A stretch of DNA of 64,000 bases from Ampelocalamus luodianensis. Its lineage: Eukaryota; Streptophyta; Magnoliopsida; Poales; Poaceae. This document shows positions 34,093 to 44,701 of the stretch, piece after piece. Each line of letters opens with the position of its first letter. Position 1 is the first letter of the stretch. The position numbers were made by a program, and so were the translations under genes. The stretch covers positions 41,597,238-41,661,237 of the forward strand of contig CM070640.1 in assembly GCA_036346255.1 (NCBI GenBank). Direction: 5' to 3'. The notes beneath the pieces are model-generated. The model saw only the letters and a list, made by a program, of their open reading frames with translations, was not told where the DNA came from and did not search any database.

Positions 34093-34220
34093 CGAGATGC
34101 GTAACGACGCGGACGGTGAGGTGCGGCCTTCACAAGGCACGTGGTCTGCGCGTGCCCGCCTCTTCTACGGATGCTTTGTGACGCTCTTTTAAGTCTCGTC
34201 TCTTTTGAGCCCTTGTCTAG

Positions 34221-34230
34221 TTAATATATA
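34221..34230 (-). promoter_or_regulatory. Candidate TATA box of the NRAMP gene
   Basis: TATATATTAA on the minus strand lies about 130 bp upstream of the presumed ATG at 34,092. This is a plausible core-promoter distance for a plant gene with a short 5' UTR. No transcript evidence is available. Confidence 0.4.
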
Positions 34231-34522
34231 GGTTAGTGTTGGCTTTGGTGATTGTCAGTAGTCCTCCTTTTCATTGTGGAATTTCTCTTAGTTCTAGTAA
34301 TTTATTTGTAGCCCACTGCTGCGTGTAATTTATTTCATCCCGTCAATATGTGTTAATTTTAAATTGTGTTTGCTTGAAATGTTATAAACAGTCCAAGGTT
34401 GTTTGGTTTGTTCCCCGAGTAGCCAAACCAAAATTCATGGTATAACTAATACTTTGATAAAGTAAAGATGTTTGGATTAAAACTATGTCAATAGCTAAAA
34501 AGGTTGCCAAAAAAATCTTAAT

Positions 34523-35575
34523 AAAATTAGCTACAGGTCATTACAATTTTATGTCATTGGTTGTTGTACATCAAAGTTTCGTGTCTTTGCCAAAAAAAAA
34601 CACTACAATTTTGTTGCTCTTTGTTGGACATTGAGGCTATTATTATATCATTTGTAGGGCCGAATGAGGAGAGAGAAGATTGGTGAGTTGTCGGTTTTGC
34701 ACTTCAGGTCGCTTGGCCCAATTGGTAGGCCAACATGTCACATTCCTCAACTTCCTCCCCAACCTTCTCTTCTCCCTACCGCGACACGCTTAAGCAAACC
34801 TCCTCTTCCTCCTCCTCACCCGCTCCTCCTCCCACCTCACCCCACCTGGGTCCCCACGTCGTGCGGTGCCGCAAAGCAGGAGGCCATGGGTGCCTCCTCT
34901 AGACGTTGCCGCTGTAACAAGTACTACCCGCCTCGCCCCACCACTACTCCTACCGGCCACTTCCCCCTCTACCACCGCACCACAACCACCACTTATCCCC
35001 TCTTCACCTTTTAAGCCTCTATTCAAAAAATTCGGCTGGCAGAGAAGAAGATGCACAACCGACGTCGTTGCTTCATCCGTTCATGCCGCCACTACTACAG
35101 TGGCGAGCTCCTCTACCTGTGTCGTCCGTCCTCATCTCTCTCCTCCTTCCTCTCTCTTCCTTTCTCCCTATTCTCTATTGTCTGCCTCTACACCTTCTTC
35201 TTCCCCGCGGCCGCCGCCCTTGCCCCACCCGTTCTAGCTGTCGTCGTCTGCCCTATCACCTCACGTCGCAGAAATGGGTTTCCCATGTCTGAGAATGTGC
35301 CATGCTTCAATCTGCGTCGTCATTCCCCTCTACTGGAGCACCATTATCGCTGCATCCTAGCTCTGCTACCATGTTGCATTGCAAGGAAGGAGGAGAAGAA
35401 GGGCAAATAAGCCTTTTTCTGTAATTTCTCTCCTAATCAACCAAATACATTATTTTAATTAGTAGAGTGTCGTACAACAAAGTGCCATAAAATTGTAGTA
35501 TTTTTTGGCAAAGACACAAATTTTGGATATCCAATAGCCAATGACACGGAATTGTAATGTCATGTAGCCAATTTT
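34523..35575. mobile_element. TIR element (~1.05 kb) upstream of NRAMP
   Basis: Inverted repeats of about 115 bp, 34,523-34,640 and 35,460-35,575, share AAAATT(A/G)GCTACA, TCATTACAATT, GTGTCATTGG, TGTCTTTGCCAAAAAA and ACTACAATTTT. The interior (34,660-35,410) is C-rich with Ser/Pro/Leu-rich open frames and no recognised domain; it may be captured UTR or exon sequence. Long TIRs suggest a Mutator-like origin. No target duplication was resolved. It lies about 430 bp upstream of the NRAMP start, so it may contribute to the promoter. Confidence 0.65.
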
Positions 35576-35819
35576 GTTGAATTTCTTTAGTTGTGAATAT
35601 GGCATGCGGGCTTCACATGGCAGATAATTTTTTTGCACTGCAATAGATTAATATGGGTATTTTTTTTGCTAATTAAATCATAAGAAATACAATGGTTCAA
35701 ACGGATCACAAATTAGATAAATGGTGAAGTTAAATGCATTTACAGCTTGGTAATTAAACACTGATAGCATTAAGTGCAATCAATCACCTTGTGCCATGCT
35801 AGCAAAGAAGGCGGCAGGT

Positions 35820-37860
35820 ACCGTTCCACCGCAAAATAGCGAATTTTTGGCACAAATAGCATTGTTGCGATTCCTTTTTACAGAATTAGCGCCTATCATG
35901 ACGAATTTGCATATCTAACACCTCATCCGCACGGTGGCCGGCCGAACGCGCTGTCGACGCGACACGTGGCCTCGTCCGACCTGTGGGCAGCTGGACGCGC
36001 CTTGTTCGGCCCGTGGGCGGCTGGATGCATGCTACATCACCTCGTCCAGCTTGTGGGCCACCGAATGCGTGCCACGCCAGCTCGTCCGGCCTATGGGCGG
36101 CCCGATTTCCCTCGTCTGACCTGTGGCTGGCCGGATGCCCCTCATCCAACCCGTGGCCAGCCGGACGCGGCGCCTCCGTGTCGTGACTGGACGGACTAGG
36201 CTACTTCGCACAAATGTTGCCCAGTCGTCACTGTCCCCCTGCCCAAAGTGCTTCGCCTCGACAACGCATCCGGGATTCCCATGACCAACGCAAGTTTTTC
36301 TCCCTCCGCGCAGCTATAAATTCCGCAACTCTCGCACTCGCTCATCGCTCATTCCAATCACGTTTTCATTCTCATTCTCACGCTCGTCGCTGAGGATGTA
36401 TAGAACATAATTAAACTTTTGGGTATTATAGTTCGGAGTAGTTGTTAGGACCGTACCAATTTTGAATGGTTCCCTTAAAGGGCAGGTAATTTTTTGTCCA
36501 CTGCAGTTGTCGTTATTACCGTAGTCATAGTTTATTAGTCTTACTTAGCTAGTCCCAATTTTGTACTCTTTTGCACCTCGTAAGTGTCTCTTTCGCACAC
36601 ATCGATTTTGCACTCTCTACGTTGAATTCCATAATATTTTAAACTTCATCCGCATGTAATGGTAGCCCAAGATGCACTGCAACTTCTTCCAGTGGATCAA
36701 CGGCTCGGAAATGTACAATAGGGCGCTCATCCAGTAGACCTAGCAGCTGAGCATGCCCCCCCCCACTTGGTGCCCAACGTGCAGGACGTGTCCCTGGAAC
36801 AACCGGAGCTCATGTTCTTTATTACATTCTTCGACTCCACGAAGATGTACTTCAAAATGCTCGTCGCCCTGCATCGTGTTCTGGTCGCGATGGCGCCTCC
36901 AATGCGCTTGGCGATGCTCGCAATTCTCAAGTGAAGTGAGAGATAAAATAGGTTCAGTAACGAAGAGTACCAATATCATCAATGAAACGATCGGAGGTTG
37001 TAAGTGTCTTATGGTGTCGTCACACCGCGAAGCGCTGTGTCGATCAAACGAGTGGCGGAGGCTCTCCTGGTGCGTCACCTGCTCCGTACACTCTGGTGGA
37101 GGACGGGTGAGTCTAGTGTGCGATCGTGGTACGTACTACTCCATGTACTCACGGTATGTCCGTATGTCGTACGGTCGCTGCTCCTGCAAGATCTCAATGT
37201 GCGTCGTCTTTGTCCAATAATATTTACTAATAAATTAAGTAAGATTAATTTTGCACCGACTAATTTACTAACCACAAAATTAAAAAATAAATAATGTAGG
37301 AGAAACTTACTTGCTGATATGACTGCTAATGACGGCTGCAAATAATATTTAATCGTCCGCAAAACCAAAACTGAAAGAACGAGAAAGCGAGAATGTGAAT
37401 TACAATCGCACTCTCCTGTGATAAAATAGCCGACGTGAGAGAGTGCTGTGGAGGGAATCGGATTCCCTCCAGCGCTAAACTCTTGCACACATGCATGCAT
37501 ATGGACAAGGACGTGATGGAGGTGACAGATTAGAGGGGATAGGCGTGTGCGGGAAGGTCGGGTCTGGCTGGCTATGGGACAAGCAGCGCGTCCAGCTAGT
37601 CATGGGCCAGGCGAGGTGATGTGGAGGGAAATCCGCCCGCCCACAAGGCGGACAAGGTGATGTGGCACGCATCTAGCCATCCACAGGCCCGATGAGGTCA
37701 TGTGTCGCGTCGACAGCTCGTCCGACCGGCCACCGTGCGAACGAGGCACCAGATTTGCAAATTCGTCACGACGTGCGCTAATTTCGTAAAAAGATATCGC
37801 AACAGTGCTATTTGCACCAAAAATTCCAAAACAGACAGCATTTTGGCAACTTTTTTACTG
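35820..37860. mobile_element. TIR element (~2.0 kb) with GRF-zinc-finger-like scrap
   Basis: Inverted repeats of about 150 bp (roughly 35,825-35,985 and 37,690-37,850) share GAATTTTTGG, CAAATAGCA, TGTTGCGAT, GACGAATTTGCA, CGCACGGTGGCCGG and CTGTCGACGCGACAC. Next to each end lie imperfect GC-rich tandem units of the type CTCGTCCGGCCTATGGGCGG. In the interior near 36,680 a short frame reads HCNFFQWINGSEMYN, resembling the GRF zinc finger common in grass transposon ORFs. It is stop-terminated. No transposase catalytic domain was recognised, so this is a non-autonomous, probably Mutator-like element with approximate ends. Confidence 0.6.
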
Positions 37861-38011
37861 TTGTCACCAAAATTTCATTTGTATGTCAAATGTGGCACCA
37901 ATCCAAATGGTGGTCAAATTCTATTGGCATTACCAAATTTTGGCTTGGTTGAGTAGGGTAGCAAACTGAACAGTCTCTCTAAATTGTAGTAACGGAATCT
38001 GGCGACAATAC

Positions 38012-39433
38012 AACCATTGTATGAGGAATTTTTTATTATGTAATCATTTTTAATAATATTTTAAAATTAACTCATCACTAACTTTATTTCTAATTCTGAC
38101 CCCTTTGATCATACCATGACATGAGGTATGGCAAAACCACTCTGTCGCGCCATGACTCGGGGCGTGGCCAAACCGCCACGCAAGCCCCCATGCTAGCGTG
38201 GAGGGCTTGCGTGGCCGTTGTCACACCCTAACTCATGGCGTGACAGTGGTGACTTAGTTGCCACCGGCCCACCTAGTTTCATTTTCCCCAAATCCATCTC
38301 TTCCTCCCCATGTGTCCTCTCTCATCCCTGTCCCCATTAGGTTTTTGTTTAGCTTCATTTTATTCATCGCCAGGTTCTTACCCTTTTTCCCCCCTTGTAG
38401 ATGGTTCGGTGTCAATGCCACCGAATGGCGACTAAAATGAACTGCACGAGATGGTCCTCTCAAACCTTATTGGTGCACCTACTGCCACGCAACCGACTCA
38501 GGCCACGCCTCCGCATCATAAACATCATGATCGCGTGGACATTAGTTCAGTCAACGTCGTCGAGGGCACGCGCGGCGAACATCCAGCTTCTAGGTTCACA
38601 CTGGAACGGGTCGACGCCGAAAGCGCAAGTGATGTAATGAATGGATATATGCATACATGAATGACTGAGTAGAATGAAATGATTGATTGAATGAATATAT
38701 GTATATATACTTCTAGGTTCTCTTTTTTGTTAAATGAAATGATTGAATGGATGATTGAATGAACGAATATATGTATAGATGCTTCTAGGTTGTCTATCAT
38801 GTTGAATGAAATGATTGAATAGATATATGCATACATGTTGTTGTTTGAATGAAATGATTGAATGGATATATATGCATACATGTTGTTGTTTTATGTTGAC
38901 AGAGGTACTATCACGCTATGCGAACTGGTGTGACAGTCTGGTACTGCCACGCCAGGAGTCCTGGCGTGATGGGACTTGCCACTAGAAGCGGGGACCTGGC
39001 TTGCAACGCTTTGGAGTTGCTCACGCATTGGTATGGCAGTACGGTTATATCACGCCAGTTCCCACGGCGTGACCAATTGGTATTGTCATGCCAGGAGCCC
39101 TGGTGTGACAGAACTTAACACTAGAAGCGAACACCTTCAAAAAAAATAGTCGGCACTATCACGCCACGCGTGTTGGCGTGACAAGGGGCTTGTTATGCCA
39201 TGAGTGCGGACATGACAATAGCCACGCAAGCCTTCCACACTGGCACGACGTATGGATAAGGACTTGTGTGGCATGTTTGGCTACGCCGAGAACAATGGCG
39301 TGATAGAGTGGTTTTACCATGTCTCGTGTCATGGCGTGATCAAATAGGTCGAATTGAAAATAAAGTTAGCGAGTAGTTAACTTTATTTTTTAAAAAGGAT
39401 TAAATAAAAAAATCTTGTATGAGATATTACTAG
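38012..39433. mobile_element. TIR element (~1.4 kb) with CACGCCA..TGGCGTG subterminal repeats
   Basis: Ends of about 170 bp are inverted: TTGTATGAGGAATTTTTT at the left pairs with its complement near 39,415. They share TAACTTTATTT, TTTGATCA(T/C), CATGACA, AAAACCACTCT and GCCACGCAAG. Many CACGCCA/TGGCGTG palindromic motifs lie inside both ends (38,140-38,250 and 38,935-39,320). No coding domain was recognised. The superfamily is undetermined. Confidence 0.65.
38636..38895. repeat. Minisatellite with ATGAAATGATTGAATG units
   Basis: At least five imperfect units contain AATGAAATGATTGAATG followed by ATATATG and TTCTAGGTT or CATACATGTTGTTGTTT. The stretch lies in the middle of the TIR element. 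Confidence 0.85.
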
Positions 39434-40360
39434 AAAGCATGAAAACAACATAGAAATAGTGCCACATGGAGATAGCCTTCACATAGAATCCCACTATTAG
39501 GCCGTAGCTTTATGGGGAAATACCAAATGGCGTTTTCTATGCGTTGACGGATTATTAGCCGTCATTTAAGAAAACAAAAGGTTAGATCCGAATAATTTTT
39601 AAGTACATTATATTGCTAGAGAGAGTGGTAGAAATCAAATCTAACGGTTAGTTTCTGTTATAGATTTTTCGTTCTAATTCTTTCTTTTTTCTGTGGGTAT
39701 AATGGACTTTTCCCTAGAGCCAATCCTAACCCATCTTCTGTCGCAGAACCTTGCGCGGCCGCCTCGTCTTGTGCGTCGTCGCGCCACCAGCGTGCACCTT
39801 CGCTACACCGCCGTCGAGGAAGGAGATGGAACGGACCGTCCGCCGCTCACGTGGGAAACGCCGTCAGTGGTGCCCTCCATGGACGCTACCACCGCGGCGG
39901 CCGCCATTGACCATCGCCCGCTCGAATTGCACCGCTTTTCTGGTGCACCGTGTCCTGTCGTACGCCAATCTCTTGTGAATGAATGATGTAAATGACAGTC
40001 GTCGTCGTCCTTTTTCTATTTTTTTCCATGTTATCTCTGATAACCAGTAATCGTGTGCAGATTGGATATTTTTCAAACTATTTCAAGGTGTTTGACGTCT
40101 CACACTCTGACCTTTAGGTAGGGATTACCATAGCAATTAGCAAATATGTTATAAAGTATGTTCACTTGATGTTCATGACATCGATGGGCACTTCATTCTC
40201 CTGTACTTTTGCTGTAACAGTCAACATTGTCATGCCACGAACCTTTTACCCATTGTTAACATCCTTTCGCCTTCGATGTTCGGATAATCAATTTACTTCA
40301 TTTGCCCTGTGTTTAACAATTGTTCTGACTTGTAGCCAACATTTTACTACAACTATTCAG
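39434..40360. other. Unassigned sequence upstream of the pyrophosphatase pseudogene
   Basis: A frame at 39,693-39,986 is open but unrecognised; it could be a diverged 5' exon of the same pseudogene or unrelated sequence. Positions 40,080-40,360 look intronic. Confidence 0.3.
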
Positions 40361-40640
40361 GGGACACTGACTGTCATCACTCATCAGGGACTGGTTCATA
40401 GACTACAAGATTCCTGATGGAATGCCTGCAAATTGAAGGCGGTCTTGGCAACAATCCTACAAGCAAGGTATGTTCTATAATTTAGCCTGCCTCTCAATTT
40501 TGCATACTAATGGAACCATTTGATTTACCCAGGAAGACGCTCTGAAGGTCATACAGGAAACAAACGAATCATGAGAGAAATTGCTGAAAAGGCGTATCTC
40601 GGCTGAAGAACTGCCATTAGCAAGCTGTTATTTGCAATAA
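40361..40640 (+). pseudogene. Soluble inorganic pyrophosphatase (plastid type), 3'-end pseudogene
   Basis: Two exons of a PPA6-like inorganic pyrophosphatase, which hydrolyses PPi to 2 Pi in plastids. Exon 40,361-40,467 reads GTLTVI, then in the next frame RDWFIDYKIPDGMPAN, then in another frame GLGNNPTSK, with an in-frame TGA after PAN. The intron 40,468-40,532 keeps GT-AG. Exon 40,533-40,640 reads EDALKVIQETNES, a stop where the family has Trp, then EKLLKRRISAEELPLA. Several lesions show it is dead. The retained intron indicates a DNA-level duplicate, not a retrocopy. The catalytic core exons are absent or unrecognisable upstream. AATAAA at 40,708 may be the old poly(A) signal. Confidence 0.8.
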
Positions 40641-40913
40641 GTATATGCTTCTCTATTCAGAGAACTTAGTTGAGAGCCTGTGTATATCAGTAGACTCTTT
40701 GTTCAATGAATAAATGCGATTTATCAGATCATTTGCTTTAAAAAAACATTTATTCGTTCTTATTCTTCTGACGATCAGATGAAAGATTCAAAAAACTGTA
40801 CACAATCCAGAGGCAAATTAACCAGCCTATGGATTTCACCAGGGAAAAGTCGGCGGTACAAAATTTATGAATGTGAGGTCAAAGCATAGTGGTTGCTACT
40901 TGATACAACAGAT

Positions 40914-40994
40914 TTTTTTTTAGAAATGGAAGTACAACCTGGGTAGTGGAGGTGTACATCCACACCTTTCCACCAACTGAGCTAGACTCGGTTC
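40914..40994 (-). mobile_element. Very short tRNA-derived SINE with 18-bp TSD
   Basis: Read on the minus strand, it starts GGAACCGAGTC, then the pol III A box TAGCTCAGTTGG, then a degenerate B box GGTTGTACTTCC, and ends in a poly(A) tract (plus-strand T-run at 40,914). Near-identical flanks CTACTTGATACAA(C/A)AGAT (40,896-40,913 and 40,995-41,012) are long target duplications typical of LINE-mediated insertion. At 81 bp it is little more than the promoter head plus tail. Confidence 0.8.
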
Positions 40995-41474
40995 CTACTT
41001 GATACAAAAGATGGGAAGAAAAGTATAAGATTATATACTCCATTGCTTGAACAAAAGGCTCACAACCAGATTATCAATTATCCGTAACTACTACAGCCGC
41101 ATTTTTCTCATTTACAGTCATGAGAAGAAAAGTCTACGAAAATTACCTGAACATCACTTGCAATCTGATTTGAGACGTGCAAATTCTCAGTGTTTCTAAT
41201 ACTGTCACTATCTAGTTCTCCAAAACGCGATTGCTATGGTTCCTCCTTGTGCTGAGCGAACAACTCCTCCTCTCGAGTTCGTTTCTTCTCCAAGGCTTCC
41301 TCATCCAACTCTTGTATGGGCGAGCACTCGGTAGAGCAAGCTAGTCTTCGTTGAGCTGCAGCACTAATCCGCGTCGTCGCCGTGCTTCAGCTGTGACGGC
41401 ACAGAGGTTTAGCTCGGACTCTCGCCTCTCACCGTCTCTACCTCTCGATGCGCAGCGCCGTCACGCCGCCGGGC

Positions 41475-41577
41475 CGCAGCCATCTACCGCTCAATGCACG
41501 CCGCCGCGCCGCAGCCACCCACTGCTCAATGCACACCGCCGCGCCGCAGCCATCCACTGCTCAATGCACCCCCGCCA
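41475..41577. repeat. GC-rich 36-bp tandem repeat, three units
   Basis: Units of CGCAGCCATCCACTGCTCAA, TGCACACCGCCGCGC and variants repeat head to tail about three times. They generate a His/Pro/Ala-rich open frame that I regard as fortuitous. Confidence 0.8.
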
Positions 41578-41728
41578 CCACGCTCCTCAAGCCAACGATC
41601 GGCGGCCGCCACGCTCCTCACGCCGCCTCTAGCACTCCACGATAGGGATTGGGGACATTTTCCTACCGTAACGCCCTAGCAGGGAGCTCACTCCATCGGC
41701 CGGGCAGTAATGGACCGAGGGCACGTTA

Positions 41729-42020
41729 CGGCATCTCTAATAGTATATTTATTATCGTTCGTTAATTATGTCATGTGAACAAAATTCTACGTAGAAGAGA
41801 AAGAGGGAGGAGAGAGAGCACATATCGTCTTTTTCTAAAAAGACGATCGTGCAGCGAAACAAGATATGATACATTAGTCCACTTTAGTTGACATGTAGAC
41901 CTATTTCAAAAGAAAATTATAAAATATAAATGTTGAAGAGTGTGCTAGAGACTATCTATTGGAGATGTTGTGTTTAGCATATGTTAGAGACAAGGTTATC
42001 TCTAACTATTTGAGATGCCC
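41729..42020. mobile_element. Tourist-like (PIF/Harbinger) MITE, TSD TTA
   Basis: The ends CGGCATCTCTAATAG and CTATTTGAGATGCCC are inverted, and TTA flanks both (41,726-41,728 and 42,021-42,023). Length is 292 bp and non-coding. The termini match those of the MITE at 59,327. Confidence 0.75.
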
Positions 42021-42189
42021 TTACAATTTTAGTCGCCTCGGGATTCTACTATTCAGCCTGTGAGGGGAAGTATAACTGAATTCTAACCATTTATATTAAA
42101 CGATAATATTAGAACTCGTGGTAGTAGGCGCAACCATGAGCACTCTTTTTTTGTGATTACAAACAAGACACACATGTACACACATCACT

Positions 42190-44701
42190 GAGCTTGTCCA
42201 CAAGGGCGACGTCTTTTAGGATGAAATTATCGTTCACCCTGATTGATCCCATTCCTTCAATCCGCCTTGAGTCTCGTCTCCAAAGGTGATGAAGACATCA
42301 CCAATGATCGACAGCGTGAAGGAGGTGAACCATTTTGAATCTCCGGTCATGTGGCGTGAACAAATGAGTCGGCGAACCACGTGTCCTTCCTTCCGCGCGA
42401 TCACGAAAATCAAGGTGGAGAAAAGCGATGTGTCTCAATCACGGGGTTAGTTAAACATGACTTGGGAACCCAGTACTGAGACACATATCTGCGAGTAGTA
42501 TGCAAAGCAGAAGTGCTATCCTTGATTCTATTTGAAATTCTGTTGTGAGCAATGGTAACTCTAACATGAGAATTATCCTGTCTAGAAGCATGTGAAGCAA
42601 ATCCTAGACCAGGTTTCTTCCTTTCTAAATTACCATGTCTCACAAAAGCTCTAGGTTGATTAGATGACATCCTAGCAATATTTTTCTTAGCGTTTTTCAA
42701 CCTACGCCAACAGAATTCAATCAAATGCCCATCCTTCTTGCAATAGGTGCAATGGTACTTGGTACCACTGGGAGAAGCACCTTTTGACTGAACAGATGGT
42801 TGGGCAAAACCTGCAGATTTGAAAATAATCTTCGCAGGTTGGGTATCGAATTCAACTAAGCCATTTTTCAATATTTGAATGCCCTTAGATTTGTCATGTG
42901 CAAAGTTGTATCCTAACCCCTGGTTCTTATAAGGAGTCTTTGACTGATCAAGGATCATGTTTAACTGTTTCTTTCCTTTAGAAAATTTTTCTAATGTATC
43001 ATTAAGGTAAGCAATTTCTTTTCTAAAGTTAACACATGAATCACAAGTTTTAGCCATAGACCTCTTCTTATAACTAGCAACCTCAAGCTTAAGAGCTGGA
43101 CATAAAGCACATGTAGAAGTCTCAATACTGTCCTTAAGCTTGGCATATTTAGCTCTAATCGCTTCTAAGATATCTTTGACTTCATTTTCACGTTCTAAGC
43201 GAGAAAGTGCAAAAGCTAGATTTCACATTACCGTAGCATCCAACTTGGTCGGACTCGAGCATTTATCACAAGGAGTAGATTTAAATTCAATTAGCTCGGT
43301 TCTAGCATTTTCAAGTTGATGCAAGGCAACATCATGAGCAGATTGCAATTTAGAGAATTGAGTGTGAGAACATGGCAAGATGAACATTCATCGATTCAAG
43401 AGTCTTAGCATTTACAAGTTCTAGAGTTAAATTATCCACTTGTGACTCTAAGTCCTTGTTCTTAGCCATGGTAGTTTTAAAGCCTTATCTCGACTCAAGA
43501 GTTGCTCAAAGAGATTATCACATCTAGCGTAAAGATCATCATAGGAAGGAGGTACCTCATTGTCATTGATGTCGATGGAGTCGCCATGAAGCACATACCA
43601 GTAAAATCTTTAGCCTTCCCTTTGTTCTTGTCTTGAGGAAGCTCCTCCTCTTTGTCCTCCTCACTCCGAGTCCACATCGCTCAAGGATTGTTCTCCAAGC
43701 AGCAAAGACCGATGAACAACCTTCTTAAGCTTGGCAAAGATCAAACTTGGACTTGTACCCTTGAGGCTTCTTCCAAGTGGCTTCTCTTCCTTGTGGTTGC
43801 TCTTGCCTTTCACTTAGGGCAATTTGCTGGATATGATAGAGCTCTCCACACTCATAACAAGTCACGAGGCCGCCTCTCTTTTGTTCCTCATATTGTTGTA
43901 GGCCCTTGTGAACTTCTTAATCAAAAGTGCCATCTCGGGCTCAGAATACTTTCAAGATCCTCTTCTTGGATTGCGATAAAGAAGCAAGAGAAATTCCGAA
44001 GAAGACTCAAACGACCCATCGAGGCTCTCTTGAGCTGTCCGCTACTAAAGCCATGTTACCCTTCTTAGAATGGTCACTTTACGGATCTCATGAGTCCCGA
44101 GCTTGCTATAGAGCGACTCAAGGTCGGATCGAGAAGTTGACATTTTCTGAATGGCGGTAGCCTTTATCTCCCACTCCACAGGTGTTGATTGCAGGCGGAG
44201 ATGGATGGCATTTTGGTATGTAAATTCAATACCATGACCTTCATCCGATTTATCAACGTGTTAAAGCGATGAAAATGTCATCGATGCTCTCACGGGACGC
44301 ATCTCGAATTTGTTATATTCTCTTTTATAGACTGCCGACGCACTTGTTTGATTTGGGAAGAACCCTCATGATAGGTTTGAGGTCTTCCAAATCTCATGTG
44401 CGATCTCGAGATTGCAAATCCTATCATATTCTGTCTACCAAGCCCACCATACTGAGAAAATTCTTTGCCTTACGGTCACTAGCCAAGAGGGCTTGAGCGG
44501 CGTAGCAACCTCGGGCAAGATGAGCGGATCACGACGACCTCCCAAATACCCGTGGTTCGCTCTCAAGAAAGACACGCATGCGGTTCTTCCAAAAGCATAG
44601 TCGTGCCCATTGAAGATATGCGGTTTGGAGGAGTACTTATCCATCGCCAAGTTCGATGGACCTGTTAAGATCAAGATTGAACTAACTGCTCTGATACCAC
44701 T
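42190..44701 (-). mobile_element. Truncated second internal segment (gag side) of the Copia array
   Basis: This is a near-copy of 51,252-53,752. It includes gag sequence (minus 43,057-42,410, MAKTCDSCVNFRKEIAYLND) with the zinc knuckle CTYCKKDGHLIEFC near 42,700-42,755, and a primer-binding site TGGTATCAGAGC at 44,699-44,688 placed 2 bp from the adjoining LTR. It ends abruptly at 42,190 inside the internal domain, with no LTR on its left. Direct attachment to the outer side of an intact LTR means it was once part of a tandem element sharing that LTR. Confidence 0.85.

Larger units (their letters stand above)
40641..41728. other. Spacer with SINE and tandem repeat, no gene
   Basis: Apart from the SINE at 40,914 and the GC-rich tandem repeat at 41,475, nothing is recognised. 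The frame at 41,351-41,632 runs through the tandem repeat and is probably fortuitous. Confidence 0.35.

Noticed and set aside
33468..34192. Long plus-strand frames (237 and 184 codons) over NRAMP exon 1
   Set aside because: They are antisense shadows of the high-GC coding exon. The minus-strand frame has the conserved NRAMP motifs.
36753..37220. A 155-codon Cys/Arg/Ser-rich plus-strand frame as a cysteine-rich peptide gene
   Set aside because: Cysteine spacing fits no family, and the frame lies in the interior of a TIR element after a stop-terminated GRF-like scrap, so it is likely fortuitous.
43652..44068. Plus-strand frame of 138 codons in the Copia region, repeated at 52,699-53,028
   Set aside because: It is antisense to gag and the primer-binding flank, repeated only because the element is repeated. 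No motif supports coding.
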